NCBI GenBank assembly: GCA_964387985.1
Contig: CAYLZG010000001.1
Location: 1-64,000 of the forward strand
From: JALOOB01 sp964387985
GTDB taxonomy: Bacteria > Chloroflexota > Anaerolineae > CG2-30-64-16
Direction: 5' to 3'
Length of the DNA: 64,000 bases
Shown: positions 42,347-51,559 of the stretch, in pieces
Layout of the letters: the number at the start of each line of letters is the position of its first letter
How positions within the stretch are numbered: position 1 is the stretch's first letter
Notes under the pieces: generated by a model
The model's input: only the letters and a program-made list of their open reading frames with translations
What the model was told of the DNA's origin: nothing
Databases searched by the model: none
Made by a program: the position numbers and the translations under genes

Positions 42347-43460
42347 AGCGCCGGCCCCCACTGGGCGGGCTGACAATGTCACCGGGCTCGTCCGGACCGC
42401 CCTTGCGGACCTGCACACGCCATGTGTAGTCAACCCCCGCGCTCCCGGTGGGGCGATAATCGTCCGGCAATCGCCAGGATGTACTCTTCGTCCACCAGGT
42501 AACGATCGGCGTCTCTTTCTCCGGTGACTTGAGCGTCACCACGTACCATTCATCCTGCGCCAGCACACCCACAGATGTCCAGCTTAGCAACGCCGAGTCT
42601 TCACTGCCGATGATCTCAGCATCACCAGGCGTCAGGAGCCGAGGCGCCGCCAATCCTGGTGTCGGCGTGGGCGTGTCAGGCAAAGGGGTGACAGGCACTG
42701 TCGGCGTCAGGGTTGGAGTCGCGGGTATCAACGGGATCAACAGGGCGCGGCCGATGTGTAGCGTCTCGCCCGGCTGCATGCCGTTTGCCTGCATGATCCA
42801 ATCGATCCGTGAGTTGTGGCGCTCGGCTAACCCGCTGATCGTGTCACCTGACTTCACAGTGACCATCAGGCCTTCCGGTCCGGGCGTTGTGGTGGGTCCT
42901 GCGCCACCCAATCCGCCGACCGCGGGTATCAACAGTTCCTGGCCCACGCTCAGCCGCCCGTCAGCGGGCAAACCGTTGGCCTGGATGATCTCGCCGATGG
43001 TTGAACCATAGAGGCTCGCAATCCCGTAAACCGTATCGCCCGACTTGACTGTATGCCGGGCCGGTCCGACCGGCGTCAGTGGGGGAGGAGCTGGCGTCAC
43101 TGCAGGCAGAGCAGTTGCGGTCGGCTCCGGCGCGGGTTGGGGCGTGGCCGTTGGGTCATCCAGCGCAAGCGCTGCTACGAGGGCGACGGTCGGCGTTGCG
43201 ATCGTCCGTTGGGAGCTGAGGGCGTTCTGGCGCGTGTCCGGGGACTCAGGCGCATGCAACCACCAGACTGCCAAAACGCCAGCAATCGCGGCGAAAAGGA
43301 AGAGGTCGGCCCAGGGCAGACGCAAGTGACGCCGCGGTGCGGTGTCAAGAACTGTACCGCAGAAGAAACAGGTTTCTGCTTTCTGAGCAACTCGTGTCCC
43401 GCAATGGGGACAACTACGTTGTTGGCCGTATAACGGCCGGGGTAACTCCGGCTGGCTCAT
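42333..43460 (-). CDS. Membrane-anchored LysM protein with N-terminal zinc ribbon
   Basis: The 375-residue protein begins with a cytoplasmic zinc ribbon (CPHCGTRVAQKAETCFFCG), a single membrane helix (LPWADLFLFAAIAGVLAVWW) and a Thr/Pro spacer. Two LysM domains follow (HTVKSGDTVYGIASLYGSTI and VTVKSGDTISGLAERHNSRI), expected to bind peptidoglycan or related glycans outside the membrane. After another TPT-rich linker the C-terminus has a fibronectin-like beta region (YVVTLKSPEKETPIVTWWTK, then YTWRVQVRKG). The transcript should be almost leaderless. Confidence 0.87.
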   Translation of the reverse strand: MSQPELPRPLYGQQRSCPHCGTRVAQKAETCFFCGTVLDTAPRRHLRLPWADLFLFAAIAGVLAVWWLHAPESPDTRQNALSSQRTIATPTVALVAALALDDPTATPQPAPEPTATALPAVTPAPPPLTPVGPARHTVKSGDTVYGIASLYGSTIGEIIQANGLPADGRLSVGQELLIPAVGGLGGAGPTTTPGPEGLMVTVKSGDTISGLAERHNSRIDWIMQANGMQPGETLHIGRALLIPLIPATPTLTPTVPVTPLPDTPTPTPGLAAPRLLTPGDAEIIGSEDSALLSWTSVGVLAQDEWYVVTLKSPEKETPIVTWWTKSTSWRLPDDYRPTGSAGVDYTWRVQVRKGGPDEPGDIVSPPSGGRRFTWR

Positions 43461-43470
43461 AAGTAAAGAG

Positions 43471-43499
43471 ATTATAGCGATCCGGTGCGCTTAACGCAA
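43471..43499 (-). promoter_or_regulatory. Promoter of the LysM gene, near-leaderless geometry
   Basis: On the minus strand TTGCGT (43494-43499), 17 bases and a perfect TATAAT (43471-43476) predict a start about 4 bases before the ATG at 43460. No ribosome site fits in that space. Confidence 0.6.
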
Positions 43500-45353
43500 A
43501 TTCCCCTGTCCCCGCAAGGGGTCGCGCCGTCTCCATTGCAGGGCAAACAGCAGCAAAACCCCCACCAGTCCTAAGCCGGAAAGCAAGGCCCCGGCCACCC
43601 TGGGAGGCGTCGGCCCGAAAGACACGGCTACCTCATGCTCCCCCGGAGGCACGTCCAGGGCAATCAGACCGTTTGGCCCATCCGGCCTGATCTCAACGGG
43701 ATTGCCGTCGATCGTTCCACGCCAACCCGCGAAATAGTACGTATAGAAGTGTAGGGTAACTCCAGCATCCGAACGCACCCGGGCCCGCGCAAACAGCGCG
43801 CCGGAATCCTGGTCCAGGATATCACCCGTCCCTGATGAGATGGCTGCCTTCTTCAGCGGCTCACCGGCGAGATATTGGGCGATCAGCGGTGAATCCGCGT
43901 CTGTGGGCAGTCGTTGAGAAAAGCTCGTCATGCCCCGCATATTGGGGTAAGTCATCTCGAAATCCAATACTGCAAGTGGGCTTTCGTCCACCGGCCGCAA
44001 GGGGACGAGCTCAGGCCGTATGTATGGCACGCTGCCCAACACCAGCACCAATCCGATCACATAGATGTAAGGACTCGGCACTCCGGTTGTCGTTGACCCA
44101 TCGCGGCTGCTTAGCCAGTCAACGCCGGCGGCGGCAAGGAGCGCGCCGGTGAACACCGTGACCGACAGCAGCCGCCAGGGAAACTGGACCATTGCGAGAA
44201 GCGGCAGGACATCCCATAGCCGTCCGGACAGGGGCGTCATCATGAAGATCGCAATCGCTGTAGCCATCACAAAATACACGGCAAGCGCTCGCGGCATCGG
44301 ATGCCCGGCCCGTTTGCCCAACGCTGCCGCAGCCCCCAAGGCGCCCAGCACGAACGCCACGATGCCTATCTGAAAACTCATCCCGTCGCCGGGACCGTCG
44401 ACCGAGTAGCCGTAGCCCCACGTCGGATCGAGAAATTGGCTGGGATAGACGAAGTGCAGGCGGTAGCTGTAGGTCTCATTCACCCACTGCCATTGGGCCA
44501 CGCCAGCTCGATCCAGTAGCAGAGGAACGAAGAAAATGCTCGCAAGCAGTCCGGTCAATGCCAGCGCGAGCAGCGTCCATCCGGTGGCAGGCGTGCGGAC
44601 CTGTGCGAAGAAACCCTGCCCCGAAGATCTACCTCGCCCAAGATCCCGCAGGAATAATACGATCAGCAGACCGGCCAACAAGGGTATAAAGGTCAGCGTT
44701 GACACGGTGTGAAATAACATCAAGGCTGCCAGGGACAGAGCGGCAAGTGCCGCGCGGCGTGGACCGGGATCTTCCCACAGCAGAAGGAGCGCCAGTGCGG
44801 TCCAGGGCAGCCAGGCCATCGCCATGAACTCGGCCAATGCAGCGCGGACATAGATCTGTGACAGGTGATAGGGGGCGTAGGTGAAAGCAAGGCTGGCGAC
44901 CATTGCAATCGCCGGGCTGAACCAAACCCGGGCAAGCCGGTATACGCCTGTAGCGCCAACCAAAAAGCCGAGCGCCCAGGTGGCTTTGATTGCGGTCGCG
45001 AAGCCCATGCCCAGAAGATGAAAGATCTCGCCCACATAGTAGGCCAGTGGCGCATAGACCAGGAACGTCGGGTAACCAAAGCCCACGGAGTGATCCGGCC
45101 CCCAGATGGGCCACAACGCGCCCTCACGAATGCTCTGATCAAACTCGACGAGGAAGAAGATGCTGTGCCGCGCATCGTGCGCCTTCATGAAGTAGCTGGG
45201 AGCGAGCAATGTGAGCATCGCAGGCACTGCGAGCAGCAAGGCGAGCCACAGATGGCGATCCACATGGCTGATTCGCGGGTGAGCGTCGCGATGTGACGCG
45301 ATGTGCGATAAAGACGGCGTCGAGCCGGTCGAATGGTTGGATGAGGTGTTCAT
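43491..45353 (-). CDS. Polytopic membrane protein, PTPS-related (PF10131-like) family
   Basis: About twelve hydrophobic segments follow the signature KAHDARHSIFFLVEFDQSIR and GALWPIWGPDHSVGFGYPTF. A C-terminal exported beta domain follows (VTLHFYTYYFAGWRGTIDG, then VPPGEHEVAVSFGPTPPRVA), close to that of YfhO-like proteins. The large first luminal loop and this layout fit GT-C-type membrane glycosyltransferases, but no transfer reaction has been shown. It is a clear relative of the gene at 52111-54036. ATG 45353 is chosen because the previous gene ends at 45361; a longer frame would overlap it. Confidence 0.78.
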   Translation of the reverse strand: MNTSSNHSTGSTPSLSHIASHRDAHPRISHVDRHLWLALLLAVPAMLTLLAPSYFMKAHDARHSIFFLVEFDQSIREGALWPIWGPDHSVGFGYPTFLVYAPLAYYVGEIFHLLGMGFATAIKATWALGFLVGATGVYRLARVWFSPAIAMVASLAFTYAPYHLSQIYVRAALAEFMAMAWLPWTALALLLLWEDPGPRRAALAALSLAALMLFHTVSTLTFIPLLAGLLIVLFLRDLGRGRSSGQGFFAQVRTPATGWTLLALALTGLLASIFFVPLLLDRAGVAQWQWVNETYSYRLHFVYPSQFLDPTWGYGYSVDGPGDGMSFQIGIVAFVLGALGAAAALGKRAGHPMPRALAVYFVMATAIAIFMMTPLSGRLWDVLPLLAMVQFPWRLLSVTVFTGALLAAAGVDWLSSRDGSTTTGVPSPYIYVIGLVLVLGSVPYIRPELVPLRPVDESPLAVLDFEMTYPNMRGMTSFSQRLPTDADSPLIAQYLAGEPLKKAAISSGTGDILDQDSGALFARARVRSDAGVTLHFYTYYFAGWRGTIDGNPVEIRPDGPNGLIALDVPPGEHEVAVSFGPTPPRVAGALLSGLGLVGVLLLFALQWRRRDPLRGQGNLR

Positions 45354-45360
45354 GCCGTGG

Positions 45361-45954
45361 TCAGGATCGATCCTCACCGATGACGCGCGCACCGCGCGGT
45401 GTATCCTTGCCGGGAGCGAGGATCACCCCGCCTCCGCCTGCACCCACTGCCTTGTCCAGCGGACTTTCATCTGCCTGCTCACGGGCAGATGAAGCTGCCG
45501 CCGGCTTCTCGAGCCGGCTTATGAACCCGCGTAGAATCTCCACCTCGATAACGGTTACGCCGTAGCGCTCGCTATGTGCGAGCAGAAAACGGCTCATATC
45601 GAGCAGGAACGCTCTGCGCAGACCAGCGTAATTGCCATACGCGCGCCAATCCAGCGGAAGGTTGTCTTGCAGGAAGACCTGGCAGGCGGGGGTGCGGCTT
45701 CCTTCAGCCGCATAGGCGGCGATGGGCTTCTCCGTACGTCGCGCCCACCACAGCTCTAGACCGACCGGGGCAACGATGTCACGGCCGAGCACCAGGACAA
45801 ACAAGTGACACTCAGCCACAGAATCGATGTCCGGCGTGCGTTTGATGATCCAGCCGACGTTTACGGGAAACTCCGCAAGAGCGCGACCGAGAAGTTCTCT
45901 CGCTCCATCTTCTGCGGGCGCAGCACTGATGAACAGGCGAACCTGTGTTGCCAC
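45361..45954 (-). CDS. TIR/DUF4062-like protein
   Basis: The 197-residue product opens with RLFISAAPAEDGARELLGRA, and the segment CHLFVLVLGRDIVAPVGLEL is followed by WWARRTEKPIAAYA. This is the strand-helix pattern of DUF4062 and TIR-related Rossmann domains, with a Glu (in GLEL) where NADase TIR domains have their catalytic residue. The last 50 residues are low-complexity. The match is by pattern only and may not imply NADase activity. The GTG start has GAGG 8 bases upstream. The gene is followed after 7 bases by the PTPS-related membrane protein. Confidence 0.6.
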   Translation of the reverse strand: MATQVRLFISAAPAEDGARELLGRALAEFPVNVGWIIKRTPDIDSVAECHLFVLVLGRDIVAPVGLELWWARRTEKPIAAYAAEGSRTPACQVFLQDNLPLDWRAYGNYAGLRRAFLLDMSRFLLAHSERYGVTVIEVEILRGFISRLEKPAAASSAREQADESPLDKAVGAGGGGVILAPGKDTPRGARVIGEDRS

Positions 45955-45993
45955 GAAGTGAACCTCACGAAAGGTCTATCAACAGCACGGGGC

Positions 45994-46002
45994 ATTATAT
46001 CA
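45994..46002 (-). promoter_or_regulatory. Extended -10 promoter candidate for the TIR/DUF4062-like gene
   Basis: TGATATAAT on the minus strand is an extended -10 element, placing the start about 33 bases before the GTG at 45954. No strong -35 is visible. Confidence 0.45.
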
Positions 46003-46013
46003 TACGCGCTTGT

Positions 46014-46042
46014 TTGCCCGGATGCCCGCCTGGCGGTAAGAT
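46014..46042 (+). promoter_or_regulatory. Promoter candidate for the cysteine-desulfurase-like gene
   Basis: TTGCCC (46014-46019) and TAAGAT (46037-46042) lie 17 bases apart. The ATG at 46075 has AGGAG 8 bases upstream. Confidence 0.45.
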
Positions 46043-46074
46043 CAGGCCACTTTCATCCGGGCAGGAGTCGCAGA

Positions 46075-47340
46075 ATGTCACACTTCGATCTTTCCTTTGT
46101 CCGCAGTCAGTTCCCGGCGCTCTCGCTGAGTGACGCCGGCCGGCCGGCGGTCTACTTCGATGGCCCAGGCGGCACGCAGGTCCCGCAGCGGGTGATCGAC
46201 GCCATGGCACACTACCTGATCCACACGAACGCCAATCATGGAGGCGTCTTTCGCACCAGTCGCGAAAGCGATGCGCTGCTGCACGCCGCGCATGAGGCCA
46301 TGGCCGATCTGCTTAATGCAGCCTCGCCGCGTGAGATCGTCTTCGGTCCCAATATGACCACCCTGACGTTCGCCATGAGCCGCGCAATCGGACGCGAACT
46401 CAAGGAAGGCGACGAGATTCTCATCACGCGGCTCGACCACGACGCCAATCGCGCCCCATGGCAGGCTTTGGCGGAGAAGGGCGTGGTCATCAAAGAGGTC
46501 GACTTCGACCCCCGTGACTGCACCCTCCGGCTGGACGACTTGCAGAGCAAGCTCAGTCCGCGAACAAGGCTGGTGGCGGTCGGTTATGCCTCTAATGCCG
46601 TCGGCACCATCAACCCCATCGCTGAAATCGCTCAGATGGTCCACCGGAACGGTACACTTCTGTGGGTGGATGCAGTGCACTACGTTCCGCACGGACCAGT
46701 GGATGTGCAGGCCCTCGAATGCGACTTCCTGGTATGCTCGCCCTACAAGTTCTTTGGACCGCACTCCGGCGTGCTCTGGGGGCGCCTCGACTTGCTGGAA
46801 GGGCTGCGCGCCTACAAGGTGCGTCCAGCCGGCGACGGAGCGCCAGACAAGTTCGAGACCGGCACCCAGGTCCATGAGGCGCAGGCCGGCGTACTGGCCA
46901 CGGTGGATTACCTGGCGGAGCTGGGTGCGCAAGATGCTGGCTCGGCCGAAGGACAATCCTCTGGCTTCACCGGTCGACGCCTGGCGCTGAAGCGGGCCAT
47001 GGTAGCCATAAGAAGCTATGAATGCGACCTGTTCACCGCCTTCACCGAAGGATTACTGGCCATTCCTGGACTGACCTTCTACGGCATCCGTGAGCCTGGC
47101 AGATTTGGCTCGCGAACCCCCACGGCTGCCTTCCGGATCGAAGGAAGGCACCCGGATGAAGTCGCCGAGCATCTGGCGCGGCGCGGTGTGTATGTCTGGT
47201 CGGGCAACTTCTACGCCATCGCCGTGACGGAGCGGTTGGGGCTCGAAGAGCGCGGCGGCGTCGTGCGCGCGGGGCTGGTGCACTACAATACGCGGCAAGA
47301 AGTGGACTACTGCCTGGCGTGTCTCCGAGAAATAGCATAA
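46075..47340 (+). CDS. Cysteine desulfurase-like aminotransferase class V
   Basis: The 421-residue PLP enzyme has the class V pattern: VYFDGPGGTQVPQRVIDAM, NHGGVFRTSRESD, GPNMTTLTFAMSRAIGR, the DHDANRAPW substrate loop, and WVDAVHYVPHGPVDVQALEC. The PLP lysine is in LVCSPYKFFGPHSG. It fits the SufS-like group annotated as cysteine desulfurase-like proteins, which is distinct from housekeeping IscS/SufS. No iron-sulfur assembly genes adjoin, so the sulfur (or selenium) acceptor is unknown. The start is ATG 46075 with AGGAG upstream; a frame running further back is not credible. Confidence 0.87.
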   Translation: MSHFDLSFVRSQFPALSLSDAGRPAVYFDGPGGTQVPQRVIDAMAHYLIHTNANHGGVFRTSRESDALLHAAHEAMADLLNAASPREIVFGPNMTTLTFAMSRAIGRELKEGDEILITRLDHDANRAPWQALAEKGVVIKEVDFDPRDCTLRLDDLQSKLSPRTRLVAVGYASNAVGTINPIAEIAQMVHRNGTLLWVDAVHYVPHGPVDVQALECDFLVCSPYKFFGPHSGVLWGRLDLLEGLRAYKVRPAGDGAPDKFETGTQVHEAQAGVLATVDYLAELGAQDAGSAEGQSSGFTGRRLALKRAMVAIRSYECDLFTAFTEGLLAIPGLTFYGIREPGRFGSRTPTAAFRIEGRHPDEVAEHLARRGVYVWSGNFYAIAVTERLGLEERGGVVRAGLVHYNTRQEVDYCLACLREIA

Positions 47341-47358
47341 GCCAGTTCCACCGGTGCA

Positions 47359-47404
47359 AACCGGCTTTGGCTGTGTTGCAGACGGACAGCCAGAGCCGGT
47401 TTTT
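47359..47404 (+). terminator. Rho-independent terminator after the desulfurase-like gene
   Basis: A 16-base-pair stem with one G-U pair (47359-47374 with 47386-47402, allowing one offset base) is followed by TTTTT and lies just before the stop of the convergent DUF5671-type gene. Confidence 0.85.
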
Positions 47405-49595
47405 ATGAGCCGGCAGCCAGGATATTTCCTGCCTCGACGACAGCGTTCTCCACCCACTTTTCGAGCGGCCAATCCGGTGCAGCCACCCAACGCAGCCGCT
47501 CGCTTCGTGGAGGCAGCAAAACGATCCTGGCTGGACTGACGGAGAGCGCCTCGATCAGATCGAGCGTCACCTCGCCGTCCCATGCGCCGGGGATCATCAC
47601 ATCCGACGGCGCCAGGATTCCGACTGCCCGAGCCAACGCATCGCCCGGTATGGCAGGTGGTTCATCGCCCAGCCCTTCCAGCATGGCCACCTGCGCGGCC
47701 GCATTAAGCCCCATCGGCCACAGCACTGCACCGGGGAACGCCGCACGCAGTGCGGCGAGGAGCGCAGCGCCCACCACGCCGTCACCGCCATCTATGACAG
47801 CCAGCGCCCTGGCAGGATGGCTCGCCGTCTCAATTGCCAGGCCGGATTCGATGGCAGCTGCTGGTAGTTCCTCTCGACGATACTGTCGCATCCCGGTCGC
47901 GGCAGGCGGCTCGGCCACGGGGGCAAAAAACGACCCCGCGGGCAGAGCGCTGTCCGGCGCCTCTGAAGCAGCCGGCGCCGGCAGGACCGCAGGTACAGGG
48001 GGTGCGACCGAGTATCCAGGTAGCGAAACCGAAGACGCGTGCGGCGCAGCCGGAGACGCTGATGCAACTACCGGGACCTCCGCCGCCAGCCAGCGCAGGT
48101 CCCCGCGCAAGGTAAGACCGTGCACCAACGTCCAGAAGAGCGCCACCAGGGCAGCAGCGGTCGCGCCCGCCACGGCCGCGCGAACTCCTCCAAGTGCAGC
48201 CGCTGACTGCCAGTTTAATGCCATGAACGCGCCGAAACCTGCTGCAGCGACAACGACTACTGAACCGGCAAGCACGGCCGCGATGAGGTAGACGCGGCGG
48301 ATAACCGATGCTCTTTCGTGATGGCCCTGCGTCCCAGCAGCACGTGCGCGGGTCTGTTGCGACCACCAGTGACCCCACCAGGACGGCGCGCCAACGAGCA
48401 GGAACGCGGCCGAAGTGGCGAAGCTCTGCACCCACTGGGCTGCAGTCGCACTGCTGGCTTCGGCGCCCAAAAACACCTGCAGGATGAGACGAGCGAACTG
48501 TGTCAAGCCGTACCAGAACGCGGCCAGCGATGCAGCCGCCAACAGGTAGCGCACAACCCGGCGGATCGTTGCAGTCCGCGACCGCTCTCCCCCCCAGGCG
48601 GCATCGACCCGTACGCCGCTGGAGAAACTGATCCAGGTCGCTGCGGCAACAGGCAGATATGCCAGCGCCCAGGGCCAGTCAAAAATGCCCAACAATGGCC
48701 GGCCGGCTGCGCCCTCAGGCCGGCTGATCGCGCGCAAGATAACCTGCTCTATCAAATAACCCAACGCCACCAGGGTTACGAGCGTGGCAGCCAGCACCCC
48801 GGCATAGCGCAGCAGGACACGGCTGAGTACGTTAACCTCGGAGGCAGGATGCGCGCTTGCTGCGCGATTTGCCACACCCCACGCCAGGCTGGCAAGCGGC
48901 AGTCCCAGGACCAATGCTGCCAACGCCCCTGCTGCGGGTACGTGCCACGACGTATCGCCGCTGAGGGGGGTCAGAAGGAGGCGGATGCCCACACGCAGGA
49001 GCTCGCCGCCGCCGCCAAATGCCAACAAGGCGCCAGCCAGTGCTGCCAGGTAAGTGTAGGCGCGCCGCCACCTTGCAGCGCTGCCCTGCTCTTGTCCCAG
49101 GTCACCATCACGGCGAGCCTCGTGCCGCAAGTACAGCCAATACGCCAGGCTAGCCGCCACACCGGTCACCAGAGCGACCGGCCATGCCGCCTGTTCTGCC
49201 AACCCATCCACGCCGCCATCGAGGAACGAAGCAACCACCGCGCGGATCAGCAGCCAAAGCTGGCCGACCAGGGCGGCCACAGCAGCCAGTCGCCCCATGT
49301 AGAGATAGGCCTTGCGCTCAGGTGACACGCGCTCGACAGCCGCGGCCATGGTAAGAGGCCGTGCGGCCTGATTGGCCATGACGATATGAAAAATCCAGGT
49401 GGCGAGTGCCAGCAGAAACAGGAGCAACCACGGCAGCGCAGACGTGCTCAGCACGCCTCCCGGTGGCTCAGCGCCCAAAAGCAAGGCTGCGCGGCCACTT
49501 ACAACGCGCCACAGAAAGAAGACCAGGCCGGTTAGCGAGACCACCAGACCAAACAGGGCCACGCTGTAGAGATAAGTCCGGCGACTACGGCTCAT
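47403..49595 (-). CDS. DUF5671-type repetitive membrane protein
   Basis: The 730-residue protein contains five or so repeats, each starting with an RRxYLY-type motif and a pair of hydrophobic helices: RRTYLYSVALFGLVVSLTG, RKAYLYMGRLAAVAALVGQ, RRAYTYLAALAGALLAFGG, RRVVRYLLAAASLAAFWYG, RRVYLIAAVLAGSVVVVAA. This is the DUF5671 pattern. After residue 480 a Pro/Ala-rich linker leads to a soluble domain of about 150 residues (ALAVIDGGDGVVGAALLAAL, IPGDALARAVGILAPSDVMI) that I do not recognise. ATG 49595 is chosen over a codon 10 upstream because GGAGGAGG sits just before it. Function unknown. Confidence 0.75.
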   Translation of the reverse strand: MSRSRRTYLYSVALFGLVVSLTGLVFFLWRVVSGRAALLLGAEPPGGVLSTSALPWLLLFLLALATWIFHIVMANQAARPLTMAAAVERVSPERKAYLYMGRLAAVAALVGQLWLLIRAVVASFLDGGVDGLAEQAAWPVALVTGVAASLAYWLYLRHEARRDGDLGQEQGSAARWRRAYTYLAALAGALLAFGGGGELLRVGIRLLLTPLSGDTSWHVPAAGALAALVLGLPLASLAWGVANRAASAHPASEVNVLSRVLLRYAGVLAATLVTLVALGYLIEQVILRAISRPEGAAGRPLLGIFDWPWALAYLPVAAATWISFSSGVRVDAAWGGERSRTATIRRVVRYLLAAASLAAFWYGLTQFARLILQVFLGAEASSATAAQWVQSFATSAAFLLVGAPSWWGHWWSQQTRARAAGTQGHHERASVIRRVYLIAAVLAGSVVVVAAAGFGAFMALNWQSAAALGGVRAAVAGATAAALVALFWTLVHGLTLRGDLRWLAAEVPVVASASPAAPHASSVSLPGYSVAPPVPAVLPAPAASEAPDSALPAGSFFAPVAEPPAATGMRQYRREELPAAAIESGLAIETASHPARALAVIDGGDGVVGAALLAALRAAFPGAVLWPMGLNAAAQVAMLEGLGDEPPAIPGDALARAVGILAPSDVMIPGAWDGEVTLDLIEALSVSPARIVLLPPRSERLRWVAAPDWPLEKWVENAVVEAGNILAAGS

Positions 49596-49633
49596 GAGGC
49601 CGCCTCCTCCCAATAAAAAACACATGCAACATC

Positions 49634-49664
49634 AAAACGAGGGAACTCAAGAATAAGTTCCCTC
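49634..49664 (-). terminator. Rho-independent terminator after the ABC-2 exporter operon
   Basis: A perfect 9-base-pair stem (GAGGGAACT, 49639-49647 with 49656-49664) and an 8-base loop are followed on the minus strand by a short T-run (49634-49637). It lies 26 bases past the permease stop. Confidence 0.75.
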
Positions 49665-49689
49665 GCGCACTTTTGTCCGTAGCCTGGCA

Positions 49690-50481
49690 TCACTTCCAGC
49701 GCGTCAGGATGGTTTCCCGCTGAAAGAGCTTGACACCCAGGTAAACCAGGACCACATCCGCAATCAGGGCGATCAATGCGCTGATCCAGAAGGTCGTGCT
49801 GCTGAGCTGGATGAACCCGACCATCGGACCGAGGAAAAGGATCATCAGCGGCACGATGATCAGGCTGCCCAGTTGCTCCGCGGCGCGCGGGTCCGACGTC
49901 CGGCTGCTGACGATGATGCCCACGTTCACGGCCATGATGGTCAACAACGGTGCCAGGACCAGCATGGCAACCAGCCACATGGGATTGATGAAGATGTCAA
50001 ACACCCGGTCACTGACCGCGAAGATGCGCGCGCCGATCAGGAACAGCCCATAGCTCACCCAGGCAGTTACGATCCCGGGGAGTGCAGCGGCCAATCCCTT
50101 GGCCAGCAGCAGCTTGGTGGTGCTGATCGGTGTGGCCAGGAGTGGCTCCAGCGAGCGGGTCACCTTCTCCCCAACGATGCTGTAGGCCGCGATGGTGACA
50201 GGCACCATCAGCGGCATCATCAAGAAGAGCACCAGGAAGTTGGAGGCCATGACCGACTGCATGGCCTCGACCGGGCTGAGCTCCGCAAAGATCGGATTGT
50301 TCAGCATCCGGCCCAATTCCTCATAATCGCTCTGGCTGACCCCCACACGCCCCATCAATGCGAGCATAACCAGCGGGATGGCCGTCATCAGCAGCGGCAC
50401 GAACAACACGACCGACAACACGAGCTTGTTCTTGCGGACCTCAGCCCATTCCTTCTTGATGATCGTCATCACAGCGTTCAT
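49690..50481 (-). CDS. ABC-2 type transporter permease
   Basis: The 263-residue membrane protein begins in the cytoplasm (AVMTIIKKEWAEVRKNK) and has about six membrane helices. These include the pairs LSVVLFVPLLMTAIPLVML and FLVLFLMMPLMVPVTIAAY and the family motif YSIVGEKVTRSLEPLLATP. It forms an exporter with the ATPase encoded just upstream, whose stop overlaps this start (4-base overlap). This is a Na+/ABC-2 family layout; the exported substrate is unknown. Confidence 0.88.
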   Translation of the reverse strand: MNAVMTIIKKEWAEVRKNKLVLSVVLFVPLLMTAIPLVMLALMGRVGVSQSDYEELGRMLNNPIFAELSPVEAMQSVMASNFLVLFLMMPLMVPVTIAAYSIVGEKVTRSLEPLLATPISTTKLLLAKGLAAALPGIVTAWVSYGLFLIGARIFAVSDRVFDIFINPMWLVAMLVLAPLLTIMAVNVGIIVSSRTSDPRAAEQLGSLIIVPLMILFLGPMVGFIQLSSTTFWISALIALIADVVLVYLGVKLFQRETILTRWK

Positions 50482-51446
50482 TGCGCACCCCGCTGATTCT
50501 CAGCATCTGCGTGGATCAGGCTCAAGTAGACATCCTCCAGGGAATGCTTGAGCTCATTGACAAACTGAACGTCTGCTCCGTGCTCGATCAGAGCCCGCAC
50601 GATGGCCGGGTTCTGGTTTGCCGGATCGCTCAGGCTGATGACCAATTGCAGGGAGCCGCCATCCTCAGGCGCCAGCGGCTGCACATGCTTCACACCCGGC
50701 ACACTGCTCACGACGCGAGCCAATCGATCCGGTTGGTCGATCGGTGCCAGTTGGACAACCGTTTGCCGGCCAAACAACTGCCGGCGCAAGGCATCCGGCG
50801 CGTCGACTGCGATCAGCCTCTGTTTGAACACCCCAATGCGATCACAGAGCCGCTCGGCTTCATCCAGGTTATGAGTACACAGGAAGATGGTCCGGCCCTG
50901 GCCGCGAAGCGTCTCGATAAACTCCCGCACTGTTTTTGCGGACTCAGGATCCAGGGCCGCCGTGGGTTCATCGAGAAACACAACGGGCGGCTCGTGGAGC
51001 AGCGCGCGTGCAATCGCCAGCTTCTGTTTCATCCCCTTGGAAAAAGTGCCGGCTTCGGTGTCACGGCGGTCCCAGAGATCCAGCAGGCGCAGATACTTCT
51101 GAACCTGGCCGCGCGGATCTCGACAGCCATACAATTCTGCAAAGATCTCCAGGTTGTAGCGGGCGCTCAGGCGCTCGTACAGCCCGGGGGACTCGGTCAG
51201 AATCCCCACGCTCGCGCGGATCCGCTCATCCTCCCGGCCCAACTCAAGGCCGTTCACCCAGGCGCGGCCGCTTGTGGGTGCTATCAGGCCGGTGAGCAGG
51301 CGCACCGTCGTCGTCTTACCCGCGCCGTTGGGACCCAGAAAACCGAACACTTCGCCTTCGCGCACCTGCAGATCCAGGCCGTCGACCGCGCGAATCTCGC
51401 GGCCGTCGCTCCGAAAATGCTTGGTCAAGCCCTCTATTCTGATCAT
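50478..51446 (-). CDS. ABC exporter ATP-binding protein
   Basis: The 322-residue ATPase has Walker A GPNGAGKTT, Q-loop GILTESPGLYERLSA, signature FSKGMKQKLAIARAL, Walker B VVFLDEPTAALDP and H-loop FLCTHNLDEAERLCD. It is of the CcmA/NatA/DrrA type. A C-terminal domain of about 90 residues (RQTVVQLAPIDQPDRLARVV) is typical of drug and Na+ exporters. ATG 51446 is preferred over a codon 21 bases upstream, because GAGGGAG precedes it. It is paired with the ABC-2 permease. Confidence 0.9.
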   Translation of the reverse strand: MIRIEGLTKHFRSDGREIRAVDGLDLQVREGEVFGFLGPNGAGKTTTVRLLTGLIAPTSGRAWVNGLELGREDERIRASVGILTESPGLYERLSARYNLEIFAELYGCRDPRGQVQKYLRLLDLWDRRDTEAGTFSKGMKQKLAIARALLHEPPVVFLDEPTAALDPESAKTVREFIETLRGQGRTIFLCTHNLDEAERLCDRIGVFKQRLIAVDAPDALRRQLFGRQTVVQLAPIDQPDRLARVVSSVPGVKHVQPLAPEDGGSLQLVISLSDPANQNPAIVRALIEHGADVQFVNELKHSLEDVYLSLIHADAENQRGAQ

Positions 51447-51559
51447 TGCTCCCTCATGAGAACGCACACATTATCTAGCAATACGAAAGAAATCCGTCCG
51501 GGTTGCCCGCGCGGCCGCTGAGTGATCTGGTGAGGGGAAAAAGCTGCAGCCGTGAAGCC

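Noticed and set aside
45805..46074. Long N-terminal extension of the desulfurase-like enzyme
   Set aside because: It would overlap the divergent gene and promoters; ATG 46075 has AGGAG and the family N-terminus.
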